Below are positions 7,859-15,651 of a stretch of 64,000 bases of DNA, one piece after another (the stretch's first letter is position 1; every line of letters begins with the position of its first letter). The DNA lies in the NCBI GenBank assembly GCA_036556825.1, contig DATBIR010000100.1:1-64000 (forward strand), read 5' to 3'. Source of the stretch: JAJKJG01 sp036556825. Its GTDB lineage: Bacteria; Pseudomonadota; Alphaproteobacteria; Rhizobiales; Beijerinckiaceae. A program made the translations under genes and the position numbers. The notes below the pieces were generated by a model. It was given only the letters and a program-made list of their open reading frames with translations, was not told where the DNA came from and did no database searches.

Positions 7859-8650
7859 CTAGCTCTGCCCGGTTGTCGAGGGCCCCGGCCGCCAGGCGAG
7901 GAGCCGGGTCTCGATCGCCGTGACGAGGGCGTCGACGACGATCACGAACACGGCCAGGATCAGCATGCCGGCGAACACGCCGGTCACGTCGAACACGCCC
8001 TCGGCCTGCTGGATCTTGTAGCCGAGCCCGGCCGACGAGCCGAGATATTCGCCGACCACGGCGCCGACGAGGGCGAAGCCGACCGAGGTGTGAAGCGAGG
8101 AGAACATCCAGCTCAGGGCCGCCGGCCAGTAGACATGGCGCAGAAGCTGGCGCTCGTTCATGCCGAGCATGCGGGCATTGGCGAGCACCACCGGGCTCAC
8201 CTCGCGCACGCCCTGGTAGACGTTGAAGAAGACGATGAAGAAGACCAGCGTGAAGCCGAGCGCCACCTTCGACCAGATGCCGAGTCCGAACCACAGGGCG
8301 AAGATCGGCGCCAGCACGACGCGCGGCAGCGCGTTGGCGGCCTTGATATAGGGGTCGAACACGGCCGCCAGCATCTCGCGGCGCGCGAACAGGAAGCCGA
8401 ACAGGATGCCGCCCGCCGCCCCGAAGGCGAAGGCGAGGATGGTCTCGAGCGAGGTGATCCACAGGTGATGCCAGATGTCGCCGCTGGCGAATTCGCGAAC
8501 GACCCGCGCCAGCACGTCGAGCGGCGTCGAGAAGAAGAACTGGATCTTCTTCGGCTCGCCGATGACCGGATACACGGTCAGCACATGCCACAATGCCAGC
8601 ATGGCGATGCCGACGCCGACCTGCCACCCGATCAGCCTCGCGCGGCTCAT
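7859..8650 (-). CDS. ABC transporter permease (SsuC/TauC type)
   Basis: This 263-residue inner-membrane permease has about six predicted membrane segments. It carries the EAA-loop-like region ANARMLGMNERQLLRHVYWP near residue 165 that contacts the ATPase. The C-terminal EYLGSSAGLGYKIQQAE segment is a hallmark of nitrate/sulfonate/taurine permeases. A good AGGAG ribosome-binding site precedes the ATG at 8650. In the ancestral arrangement it would follow the ATPase gene directly; a repeat-bounded DUF559 gene now separates them by about 630 bp. Confidence 0.9.
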   Translation of the reverse strand: MSRARLIGWQVGVGIAMLALWHVLTVYPVIGEPKKIQFFFSTPLDVLARVVREFASGDIWHHLWITSLETILAFAFGAAGGILFGFLFARREMLAAVFDPYIKAANALPRVVLAPIFALWFGLGIWSKVALGFTLVFFIVFFNVYQGVREVSPVVLANARMLGMNERQLLRHVYWPAALSWMFSSLHTSVGFALVGAVVGEYLGSSAGLGYKIQQAEGVFDVTGVFAGMLILAVFVIVVDALVTAIETRLLAWRPGPSTTGQS

Positions 8651-8841
8651 GCTCCTGCCTCATCAGAACGCAGCCCCACGACTGGGCGCAACAAGAACCC
8701 TCTCCCCATTGGGGAGAGGGTAGGGTGAGGGGAGCGCGACATCGCAGGACGAACACCCACGCGCGGAACCTGGCGACCTGCCCATGCTGTCACGCTCACG
8801 TGCGCTCTCAATCCCAGGAGCCGGACGCATCTTGGTCGTAT

Positions 8842-8876
8842 CCCCCTCACCCTCCCCTCTCCTCGCTGGAGAGAGG
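8842..8876. repeat. Third, diverged REP copy inside the DUF559 element
   Basis: This copy has a CCCCTCACCCTC tail followed by the imperfect palindrome CCTCTCC-tcgct-GGAGAGAGG. It points the same way as the right-hand 45-bp repeat. With the left repeat (8696-8740) it forms an inverted pair with a 101-bp spacer, close to the 85-bp spacing of the pair at 5988-6147. Confidence 0.7.
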
Positions 8877-8901
8877 CATTGCCGCGACGCCGCTCATCGA
8901 G

Positions 8902-9261
8902 TCACCCCCTGCCCTGCGCTGCATTGAGGATGGTCTCGCAGATCCCGTCCAGGTTCTCGAGCACCTCGCCGTTCCAGAAGCGCAACACGAAATAGCCGCA
9001 CTGCTCCAATTCGCGCGATCGCACCAGGTCGCGGTCGATGGCGGCGTCGAAGGTGTGCTGACCGCCGTCCAGCTCGATGATCAGCCATGCGTCCGGACAG
9101 CAGAAATCGACGATGTAGCGCCCGATAGGCATCTGCCGCCGGAACTTCCAGCCGCCGAGACGGCGGTCGCGCAGCTTCGACCAGAGCAGGCGTTCCGGAT
9201 CGGTCTGGCGCCGGCGCAGACCTCGCGCGAGATGCGTCAGGTTGACAGTCTGGTTCGGCAC
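8902..9261 (-). CDS. DUF559 protein, Vsr-like nuclease fold
   Basis: This 119-residue DUF559 protein is related to very-short-patch-repair endonucleases. The N-terminal ARGLRRRQTDPERLLWSKLR helix is typical. Candidate PD-(D/E)XK residues are in YIVDFCC near residue 50 and in IIELDGGQH near residue 62; the C-terminal GYFVLRFWNGEVLENLDG is also conserved. The GTG start at 9261 is one base from the inverted repeat, whose GAGGGGAG supplies the ribosome-binding site. It has no partner methylase nearby. Cellular role is unknown; here it is the only coding content of a repeat-bounded segment within an ABC operon. Confidence 0.85.
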   Translation of the reverse strand: MPNQTVNLTHLARGLRRRQTDPERLLWSKLRDRRLGGWKFRRQMPIGRYIVDFCCPDAWLIIELDGGQHTFDAAIDRDLVRSRELEQCGYFVLRFWNGEVLENLDGICETILNAAQGRG

Positions 9262-9279
9262 CGTCGCGCTCCCCTCACC

Positions 9280-10149
9280 CTACCCTCTCCCCAATGGGGA
9301 GAGGGTTTCCTCCCCTTGCGCATAGGCCTTCTGCACCTCGAGGCGGAGCTGGGCCCAGATCTCCTTGTGGATGTGGTGGAAGGCCGGCTCGAGGCGCACC
9401 TCGGCGATGTCGCGCGGACGCGGCAGAGCGACCCGGAACTCGCCGATCATGCGCGCCGCCGGACCGGCCGACATCACCAGCACGCGATCGGCCAGGGCGA
9501 TGGCCTCCTCGAGGTCATGGGTGACGAACATTACGGCCTTGCGGTCGGCGGCCCACAGGTCGAGCAGCAGGTTGCCCATGATCTGCCGCGTCTGCGCATC
9601 GAGCGGGCCGAACGGCTCGTCCATCAGGAGGATCTCGGGGTCGCGGATCAGCGTCTGGGCGAGCGCCACGCGCTTGCGCTGGCCGCCCGACAGCATGTGC
9701 GGGTAGCGGTCGGCGAAGCTTTTCAGGCCGACCCGCTGCAGCCAGCTATGCGCGCGGCGCAGCGCCTCGTCGCGGGGAACGCGCTTCGGCTCGAGGGCGA
9801 CGGCGACGTTGTCGAGCGCCGTCTTCCACGGCATCAGCGCGTCCTGCTGGAAGAGATAGCCGGCGCGGGCGTTGAGCCCGGCGAGCGCCTTGCCGAACAC
9901 GGTCACCGCCCCGGCGGAGGGCCGCAGCAGCCCGGCCGCGGCGTTGAGCAGGGTGGACTTGCCGCATCCGGTCGGGCCGACGATGGCAACGAATTCGCCG
10001 GGGGCGACGCTGACGTCGATCCCCTCGACGGCGACGTAGCGCCCGCCGACGCTCAACGGAAAGGCGATCGCGAGCCCGGCGAGCTCGACCGCCGATCCGA
10101 CCACAGGCGCATCGCGGCGCGGCGCCACGTCGGCGTGCGGTGACGCCAC
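9280..10149 (-). CDS. ABC transporter ATP-binding protein (SsuB/TauB type)
   Basis: This 289-residue ATPase energises the nitrate/sulfonate-type importer. Walker A GPTGCGKST is at residues 58-66, the signature is LSGGQRKRVALAQ, Walker B is ILLMDEPFGPLD and the H-loop is VTHDLEEA. The start is GTG at 10149 with a GGGAGGGGAGG purine-rich site. Its last residues, TLSPLGRG, and its TAG stop are encoded inside the 45-bp repeat that bounds the DUF559 element, so the native C-terminus has been replaced by repeat sequence. The catalytic domain is intact. Confidence 0.93.
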   Translation of the reverse strand: MASPHADVAPRRDAPVVGSAVELAGLAIAFPLSVGGRYVAVEGIDVSVAPGEFVAIVGPTGCGKSTLLNAAAGLLRPSAGAVTVFGKALAGLNARAGYLFQQDALMPWKTALDNVAVALEPKRVPRDEALRRAHSWLQRVGLKSFADRYPHMLSGGQRKRVALAQTLIRDPEILLMDEPFGPLDAQTRQIMGNLLLDLWAADRKAVMFVTHDLEEAIALADRVLVMSAGPAARMIGEFRVALPRPRDIAEVRLEPAFHHIHKEIWAQLRLEVQKAYAQGEETLSPLGRG

Positions 10150-10181
10150 CCTCCCCTCCCGTTTTTCTCGTGCTTCGTGCT

Positions 10182-10619
10182 TTAAGCGGGTATCGCCTCC
10201 GGCTGCGCGGCCGGGGCGCCCATCATCCGGGCGGCCAGGGCCGTGTCGCAGAATTCGACGAAGGAGGCGATCTTGCCGTTCTCGACCCTGACCAGATCGA
10301 CGAGCTCGGTCACGACCTCCTCGCCGGTGACGCTCGAGCGCATGCGGCTGCGCCAGTGCACGGCCGCCCTGTCGCCTTCGATGATCATCTCAAGGATCTC
10401 GTGGTCGAGGAACTCGAAGGTCCGGATCATCCCGGCCATGAGCGTGCGAAACTGGTCGGCCTCCGTGCAGCGGATGGCAATCGGGCTCGTCTGGCGCGCC
10501 CCCGCCAGCTCGAAATGCGGATTGGCGACGAAAGCCTGGGTAATGGCCTCGACGTCACCGCGCTTGCGCGCCGCATAAGCTTCCCTGAGCAGGCCTTCGA
10601 TCTGAGCTCGATCTGTCAT
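10182..10619 (-). CDS. SnoaL-like/NTF2-fold protein
   Basis: This 145-residue protein resembles the nuclear transport factor 2/SnoaL fold. It opens MTDRAQIEGLLREAYAARKRGDVEAI, then has the core strands AIRCTEADQFRTLMAGMIRTFEFLDHEI and a C-terminal TELVDLVRVENGKIASFVEF. Members form a cone-shaped pocket used for small-molecule binding or isomerisation, and many remain unassigned. It is 32 bp upstream of the ABC ATPase in the same direction and could be in that operon. Confidence 0.75.
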   Translation of the reverse strand: MTDRAQIEGLLREAYAARKRGDVEAITQAFVANPHFELAGARQTSPIAIRCTEADQFRTLMAGMIRTFEFLDHEILEMIIEGDRAAVHWRSRMRSSVTGEEVVTELVDLVRVENGKIASFVEFCDTALAARMMGAPAAQPEAIPA

Positions 10620-10748
10620 GACGCCCTCCAATTCGTCGCGGTGATTGTCGCAGGAGAGCGGCGACCTGGAAAGCCCGTCGGCGACGCTGGAACCCCTCGT
10701 AAGCCCGCCGGTTCTATCCCGGAGGCTCCCAACCGGAGGATTGCAGAG

Positions 10749-10904
10749 ATGGGCAAGGGCAAGATGAGCGGCGACAACTCGGCCGACAGCAAGGCCGGTC
10801 ACCTCGACCGCAAGGCCCGCGGCAGCGGCGGCACCATGAAGAACCAGAATCCCGGCAAGCAGGACAATAACAAGGCCCAGAACAGCAGCAGCAATCGGCA
10901 GTAG
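10749..10904 (+). CDS. Small hydrophilic protein, 51 aa
   Basis: No family was recognised. The 51-residue frame begins MGKGKMSGDNSADSKAG and is rich in Lys, Asn, Gln, Ser and Gly, with no hydrophobic segment and no cysteine. It is expected to be disordered and basic. CCGGAGGATTGCAG places a strong GGAGG ribosome-binding site before the ATG. Codon use favours GC-rich third positions as in the neighbours. Composition recalls small stress-related or nucleoid-associated proteins, but this is only a resemblance. Confidence 0.6.
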   Translation: MGKGKMSGDNSADSKAGHLDRKARGSGGTMKNQNPGKQDNNKAQNSSSNRQ

Positions 10905-10970
10905 CCGCCACGTCCCGCGCTGCAGCCGCTCCCGGTTGCGGGACCGGCTGCGCGCGTTCTCGCGACGCAT

Positions 10971-11571
10971 CTAGGGCCGGTCGGCGGCAACCAGCTCGCT
11001 GGTCCAGCGCGAGGCCGTGCCGACCGCGCGCGGCCTGTCGCGGCCGCAGGCGAAGCCTGGCGCCAGGCGGTCAGCCGCGTCGCGGGCGAGCGCGTCAGGC
11101 CGGGCGTTCGCGGTCATGTCGACGAAGGCCACCGAACACGCCTCGCCAGGGCGCAGGCGCATGACCGTGAGCACCTGACGCGCGAATTCGGCGCTGCCGT
11201 CGCCGCGAAACATGACGCGGATGATGGCGGCGTGAGGGTCGAAGCCCTTCGCGGCGCGGCGCCCGCGCCATTCCAGCTTGAATCCGAGCGCCGAGCCGCG
11301 CACGACCTCGACTGCCGGCTTGCGCCCCGCCCAGGCGAAGCCGATGAAATTGTAGGCGTGCCAGGGATTGATCACGACGGTCGCGCCGCCGAGGCCGGGG
11401 CAACACTTTGGTCTGTTCCTCGGCATCCCGGGTCCGGCCCGTCGCGTCTCATTTGCATTTCGGCCCGGTCAGATCGGTGTAGACGCTTTACTGCGCGTGC
11501 GCCGGCGGCGGCGGCGGCGGCGGCGCCGCAAGAGCCAGAACAAGACCGACGAACAGATGAGCGCGGCGCAT
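10971..11571 (-). pseudogene. Decayed gene for a small secreted protein
   Basis: Reading down from ATG 11571 gives a signal peptide, MRRAHLFVGLVLALAAPP..AHAQ, immediately followed by an in-frame TAA (11490-11488) and then SVYTDLTGPKCK. A TGA (11451-11449) follows, then TRDAEEQTKV. At about 11402-11405 a one-base insertion (GTGTTGCCC for GTGTGCCC) shifts the frame. Downstream, CPGLGGATVVINPWHAYNF continues as a long open frame to 10971. Together these look like one exported protein of about 200 residues broken by two stops and a frameshift. The 3' part alone reads as a 151-codon open frame from 11426 but has no signal peptide. No function is assigned. Confidence 0.7.
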
Positions 11572-11662
11572 CTTAAAGCCATCGCCGGAAGCGGATCTGT
11601 GGGACGCTTCCACCATATTCTGCCGCACCACTCCGATCGGCAAATACCCTTACCTGCTGCGG

Positions 11663-12109
11663 TCAGCCTTCGCTGGCAATGCGCCTTGTCCTGCGCCAGT
11701 AGGCAAGCCCGGCGACAAAACCAGCGACGATGAAGGTGGCGTCGCCCGCAAGGCCACGCGAGGCGCTCATGGTCACGGGCACACCGTTAACAATGCGGAT
11801 CAGCGCGAAACACGCCCAGCCGGAGAATGCGCCCACGAGGCCGCAAATTGCAGGTGAAATCACTTTGAAGCGGTGCGCCAGCAGGATCAGAGGCAGCGTG
11901 ACGACCACCGCAAGCGGCAGCGCGATGAGGGCTCCGACAAGGAACGCGAGAACGGCAAAAGCCGCTGTCATCCCGATCCAGTAAAGGCCGACCGGCCGAC
12001 CTGCCCACCACTCGACGACGGCGGCCTGCGTCATGATCAGGACGGCCACGATCGGGCCCCCGAGGAGACTCGCCCGTAACACGTCGTTCGCGATTCGTTT
12101 GTCGATCAC
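11663..12109 (-). CDS. Small integral membrane protein, unknown function
   Basis: This 148-residue protein has about four hydrophobic segments, around residues 14-32, 42-65, 68-80 and 85-105, plus a further one near 125-138. It ends in a basic tail (YWRRTRRIASEG). No family motif was recognised. The start is GTG at 12109. It stands alone between the pseudogene and the carbamoyltransferase, all on the minus strand. Confidence 0.6.
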   Translation of the reverse strand: MIDKRIANDVLRASLLGGPIVAVLIMTQAAVVEWWAGRPVGLYWIGMTAAFAVLAFLVGALIALPLAVVVTLPLILLAHRFKVISPAICGLVGAFSGWACFALIRIVNGVPVTMSASRGLAGDATFIVAGFVAGLAYWRRTRRIASEG

Positions 12110-12174
12110 GCCCGGCCCCTATCGCATCTCCCGATCGCGCATGCGCATGCGAGCTCCTCGCGTCTCGACCGCCG

Positions 12175-13875
12175 TCAGTTGCGTGCCCAGAGTCCGGTGT
12201 CGGTGACGAGGTAGTCGACGCGCTTGTCGAGAAGCGCGCGCAGGGCCTCCTCAGGCCGGTTGATGATGGGCTCCTCGTGCACGTTGAACGAGGTGTTGAT
12301 CAGCGCCGGGATGCCGGTCTGGCGCTCGTAGGCGTGCAGGATGTCGTAGTAGAGCTGGTTCTGCGTCCGGTGGATGATCTGCGGCCGCGCTGTGCCGTCG
12401 ACATGCACGACGGCGGGAATGCGCTCGCGCCATGCCTCGCGCACGTCGCACGTCACCGTCATGAAATTGGCGGTGTAGTGCAGGGACGACGGCAGCACGA
12501 ACAGCTCGTCGACGCGCTCGGCGCGCACCACCGGCGCGAAGGGCATGAACTCGGTGCGGTCGAGGCGCTTGTTGAGCCAGTCGTTGATGCCCCTGTCGGT
12601 GGCGCGGGCCATGATCGAGCGCGCGCCGAGCGCCCGCGGCCCGTATTCCATGCGGCCGAGGAAGGTGCCGACGATGCCGCCGTCGGCTACGATTCCGGCG
12701 GTCGCCTCGGCGAGGTCGGTGTCGGCGATGCGTCTGGCGCCGCCGCGTGCGAACACGGCGTCAGCATCGCCCGTGTAGTCGCGTCCGCGATAGACGTCGG
12801 CGAGCGGCGATCGGCGGGCGCTCCACGCCTCGAGGCCGTCGCGGGCGAGCAGGAACTCGAGCACGCCGCCGTCCGCCTCGCCCTGGTCCGACATGGCGGG
12901 AAACACGAACACCTCGTGCAGGGGAAAGCGCTCGGCGATGCGTTGCGTGAGCTTGACGTTGGCGAACACGCCCCCCGATACGCCGAGATAGCGGGTCGGG
13001 TGGCGCGCGAGGAGCCGGCCGATCGCCGTCAGCATCACATCCTCGAGCGTCTGCTGCACCGACGCCGCGAGGTCCTCGCGCGAGCTCGAGGCGGCCAGCC
13101 GCTTGACCGCAGCTTCGATCGTCCGGAGGCCGACGGTCGCCTTGATCTCGCCCTCGTCGGTGACGCGGTAGAAGGCAGCAAGCTCAGGAGCGTGTTGCGG
13201 CTTGCCGAAGGCCGCGAGGCCGAGCACCTTGCCTTCGTGGCGCAGGCGCTTGAAGCCGAGCGCCTCGGTGACGAGCGCGTAGAGCGCGCCGAGGCTGTCC
13301 GCCTCGGTCTGCCGCCACGGCCGGGAAAAGGTGTCGGCGTCGCCGCCGAACAGGTCCGTCAGGCGGCCGTCGCGGAAATGACGCGCCGAATAGACGACGA
13401 AATCGCCGCCGGCATCGGCGGTGTAGAGGAGCGCCTCGGGCCATGTCGTGTGAAACAGCGTCGCCAGCGCGTGCGCGGCGTGATGATTGTAGAAATACGC
13501 TTGCGTCTCCGGCCGCAGGCCGAGCGCCGCCATGATCGCGGGCGCATCCATCACCTGCGCGACGCTCTTGGCGAGGCCGCGGCGCACGACCCGGATGGGA
13601 CTGTAGCGCGGCCGCCAGGGCAGGATGCCCCAGCGCAGATGCGGTCCTTTCACATAGCGCAGGTCGTAGGAGACGCGCGGCAGCGCCACCATCTCGACGT
13701 CGGCGTGCTTCAGGCCGGCCGCGGCGAGACATTCGTCGATCGCCTCGGTGGGCAGGCGGTTGCCGTCGGTCTTGATGCGCGTGACCCGCTCAAGCGCCAC
13801 GGAGGCGAGGCACTCGTAATCGTCATAGAGCGCCGCGCAGGCGTCGTGGTGATGGTAGAGGCCGAGGATGATCAC
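12175..13875 (-). CDS. NodU/CmcH-type carbamoyltransferase
   Basis: This 566-residue protein transfers a carbamoyl group from carbamoyl phosphate to a hydroxyl or similar acceptor. The N-terminal Kae1/ASKHA-like domain opens MIILGLYHHHDACAALYDD and has NHHAAHALATLF near residue 130 and YLGVSGGVFANVKL near residue 290. The C-terminal YrdC-like domain carries EYGPRALGARSIMA, TEFMPFAPVV and INTSFNVHEEPII. NodU, TobZ and CmcH decorate sugars or antibiotics. No glycosyltransferase, sugar or secondary-metabolite genes accompany it, so the acceptor cannot be inferred. It lies 83 bp downstream of ilvC in the same direction. Confidence 0.9.
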   Translation of the reverse strand: MIILGLYHHHDACAALYDDYECLASVALERVTRIKTDGNRLPTEAIDECLAAAGLKHADVEMVALPRVSYDLRYVKGPHLRWGILPWRPRYSPIRVVRRGLAKSVAQVMDAPAIMAALGLRPETQAYFYNHHAAHALATLFHTTWPEALLYTADAGGDFVVYSARHFRDGRLTDLFGGDADTFSRPWRQTEADSLGALYALVTEALGFKRLRHEGKVLGLAAFGKPQHAPELAAFYRVTDEGEIKATVGLRTIEAAVKRLAASSSREDLAASVQQTLEDVMLTAIGRLLARHPTRYLGVSGGVFANVKLTQRIAERFPLHEVFVFPAMSDQGEADGGVLEFLLARDGLEAWSARRSPLADVYRGRDYTGDADAVFARGGARRIADTDLAEATAGIVADGGIVGTFLGRMEYGPRALGARSIMARATDRGINDWLNKRLDRTEFMPFAPVVRAERVDELFVLPSSLHYTANFMTVTCDVREAWRERIPAVVHVDGTARPQIIHRTQNQLYYDILHAYERQTGIPALINTSFNVHEEPIINRPEEALRALLDKRVDYLVTDTGLWARN

Positions 13876-13916
13876 GGTGCCGCTCCGCGAGATTCGGCCT
13901 TAAGGTCGCGATCCGC

Positions 13917-13938
13917 ACCGGCCCCGCGCGGGGCCGGC
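13917..13938. terminator. GC-rich palindrome after ilvC
   Basis: A perfect palindrome CCGGCCCCGCGCGGGGCCGG lies 20-40 bp past the ilvC stop. It has no T-tract, so it is at best a weak or Rho-assisted terminator between ilvC and the carbamoyltransferase gene. Confidence 0.35.
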
Positions 13939-13958
13939 GCCTGTGGTGCGGACGGGCA

Positions 13959-14978
13959 TCAGTTGCGGCTCTTGTCGACCAGCGCCTTCTGCTTGATCCA
14001 CGGCATCATGCCGCGCAGGCGCTCGCCGACCTCCTCGATCGAATGCGCCGCCATGCGCGCGCGCGTCGCCTTGAACGAGGTCTGGTTGACGCGGTTCTCG
14101 AGCATCCAGTCGCGGGTGAACTTGCCCGACTGGATGTCGTCGAGAACGCGCTTCATCTCGGCCTTGGTCTCGGGCGTGATGATGCGCGGGCCGGTGACGT
14201 ATTCGCCGTATTCGGCCGTGTTCGAGATCGAGTAGTTCATGTTGGCGATGCCACCCTCGTAGATGAGGTCGACAATCAGCTTCACCTCGTGCAGGCACTC
14301 GAAATACGCCATCTCGGGCGCGTAGCCGGCCTCGACCAGCGTTTCGAAGCCGCCCTTGATCAGCTCGACGAGGCCGCCGCACAGCACGACCTGCTCGCCG
14401 AACAGGTCGGTCTCGCACTCTTCCTTGAAGCTCGTCTCGATGATCCCGGCGCGGCCGCCGCCGATGGCGGAGGCGTAGGACAGGCCGAGATCATGGGCGT
14501 TGCCGGACGCGTCCTGGTGGATGGCGAGCAGGCAAGGCACGCCGCCGCCGCGCTGATATTCGGAGCGCACCGTATGGCCAGGGCCCTTCGGCGCAACCAT
14601 CAGCACGTCGATGTCCGAGCGCGGCTCGATCAGGTTGAAATGCACGTTGAGGCCATGCGCGAACATCAGCGCGGCGCCGCTGCGGATGTTCGGCTGGATA
14701 TGGTCGCGGTAGATGTCGGCCTGCAGTTCGTCCGGCGTCAGCATCATGATCACGTCGGCCCATTTGGCGGCCTCGGCGACCTCCATCACCGGTAGCTTCT
14801 CGCCTTCCGCCTTCTTGGCCGACGGCGATCCCTTGCGGAGGGCCACGGCGACGTTCTTGACCCCCGAATCACGCAGATTGAGCGTGTGGGCGTGTCCCTG
14901 GCTGCCATAGCCGACGACGGCGACCTTCTTGCCTTTGACGAGGTTGATATCGGCGTCGCGATCGTAATAGACGCGCAT
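13959..14978 (-). CDS. ilvC: Ketol-acid reductoisomerase
   Basis: This 339-residue class I enzyme converts acetolactate or acetohydroxybutyrate to the dihydroxy acid in valine and isoleucine synthesis. The N-terminal Rossmann domain has GYGSQGHAHTLNLRDSG near residue 25 for NADPH. The knotted C-terminal domain has APKGPGHTVRSEYQ near residue 130 and the metal-binding SFKEECETDLFGEQ near residue 185. The length is typical of the short bacterial form. It is separated from ilvN and ilvB by two plus-strand genes. No leader peptide was found in the 250 bp upstream. Confidence 0.97.
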   Translation of the reverse strand: MRVYYDRDADINLVKGKKVAVVGYGSQGHAHTLNLRDSGVKNVAVALRKGSPSAKKAEGEKLPVMEVAEAAKWADVIMMLTPDELQADIYRDHIQPNIRSGAALMFAHGLNVHFNLIEPRSDIDVLMVAPKGPGHTVRSEYQRGGGVPCLLAIHQDASGNAHDLGLSYASAIGGGRAGIIETSFKEECETDLFGEQVVLCGGLVELIKGGFETLVEAGYAPEMAYFECLHEVKLIVDLIYEGGIANMNYSISNTAEYGEYVTGPRIITPETKAEMKRVLDDIQSGKFTRDWMLENRVNQTSFKATRARMAAHSIEEVGERLRGMMPWIKQKALVDKSRN

Positions 14979-15228
14979 TGGGGGCTACTCCTGTCACAGA
15001 AATCGTGGGCGCGGCGGGCGAAGCACGGCCGCAAGCTGCGCCGCTTTTAGCGGTGCCCGCCCGGGAAGGGAAGCGCCTCTACGGCCCCTGGTTACTAGCC
15101 TGATTTGCGGGCTGAAACAGTCCTGAAAACAAGGAAATATTAGAGAAACCCTATTCTCATTGCCCAGGCCGGCGCCGGCACCTAAGCACAATTCCGGTCT
15201 TGGATTTTCGACATAGGGGGGCTCTCAC

Positions 15229-15651
15229 ATGGTTCGCATCGACGTTTCGTTCCTCGTCCTGGCAGTCCTGTGCCTGCTGGCCGGCCTCGTCATGGGGATC
15301 GGCATGGCCGCCGCCCACGACTTCCAGCTCGCGCCGATGCATGCCCATCTGAACCTCGTCGGCTTTGTCGCGCTGTCGATCTTCGGACTGACCTATCGGG
15401 CCTATCCGGCCCTCGCCCGCTCGCGCCTGGCGCTGCCCCATCTCGTGCTGTCCGGCCTCGGCGCGGTCGTGTTTCCGGGCGGCATCTATGTCGCGGTCGT
15501 GCACCAGCTTCCGATCTTCGCCATCGTCGGCTCGCTCATCGTGCTCGGCGGGGTCCTGACCTTCCTGGCGAACCTGGTCGTGAACCTCGCGCTGGCGCCG
15601 GCATCGGGAGCGGTCGCTGCCGGCGAGGAGCTCGCCCGCTCGGCGGCGTGA
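15229..15651 (+). CDS. Small membrane protein, COX1-like His motif
   Basis: This 140-residue protein has four membrane segments, near residues 8-28, 42-58, 72-95 and 98-120. The sequence MHAHLNLVGFVALSIFGL around residue 37 resembles helix II of haem-copper oxidase subunit I, where paired histidines bind haem. The protein is far too short to be a full oxidase and lacks the other haem and copper ligands. It could be a haem-binding or cytochrome-oxidase-derived membrane protein. It precedes the DUF924 gene in the same direction. Confidence 0.65.
   Translation: MVRIDVSFLVLAVLCLLAGLVMGIGMAAAHDFQLAPMHAHLNLVGFVALSIFGLTYRAYPALARSRLALPHLVLSGLGAVVFPGGIYVAVVHQLPIFAIVGSLIVLGGVLTFLANLVVNLALAPASGAVAAGEELARSAA

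Larger units (their letters stand above)
8696..9307. mobile_element. REP-bounded DUF559 element with 45-bp perfect inverted repeats
   Basis: The segments 8696-8740 and 9263-9307 are exact reverse complements over 45 bp. They enclose a DUF559 gene (8902-9261) and a third, diverged copy of the repeat (8842-8876). Each terminal repeat is a CCCTCTCCCC/GGGGAGAGGG palindrome on the outside and a TAGGGTGAGGGGAGCGCGAC tail inside. The 612-bp segment splits an ABC transporter operon between ATPase and permease. No target-site duplication is evident. Mobility is inferred from the repeats and the operon disruption. Confidence 0.65.

Noticed and set aside
8902..9261. DUF559 protein as part of a restriction or Vsr repair system
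   Set aside because: No methyltransferase or specificity gene lies nearby; the flanking repeats fit a repeat-associated element better.
8593..10143. 516-codon plus-strand frame across the ABC operon and DUF559 element
   Set aside because: Its translation includes repeat-derived strings such as PLTLPSPQWGEG and runs antisense to three supported genes.
12277..14235. 652-codon plus-strand frame opposite the carbamoyltransferase and ilvC
   Set aside because: It spans two well-supported minus-strand genes and the gap between them, and shows no domain.
14979..15228. A third branched-chain leader peptide before ilvC
   Set aside because: The region upstream of ilvC was read on the minus strand; no short frame rich in Ile, Leu or Val followed by a terminator was found.
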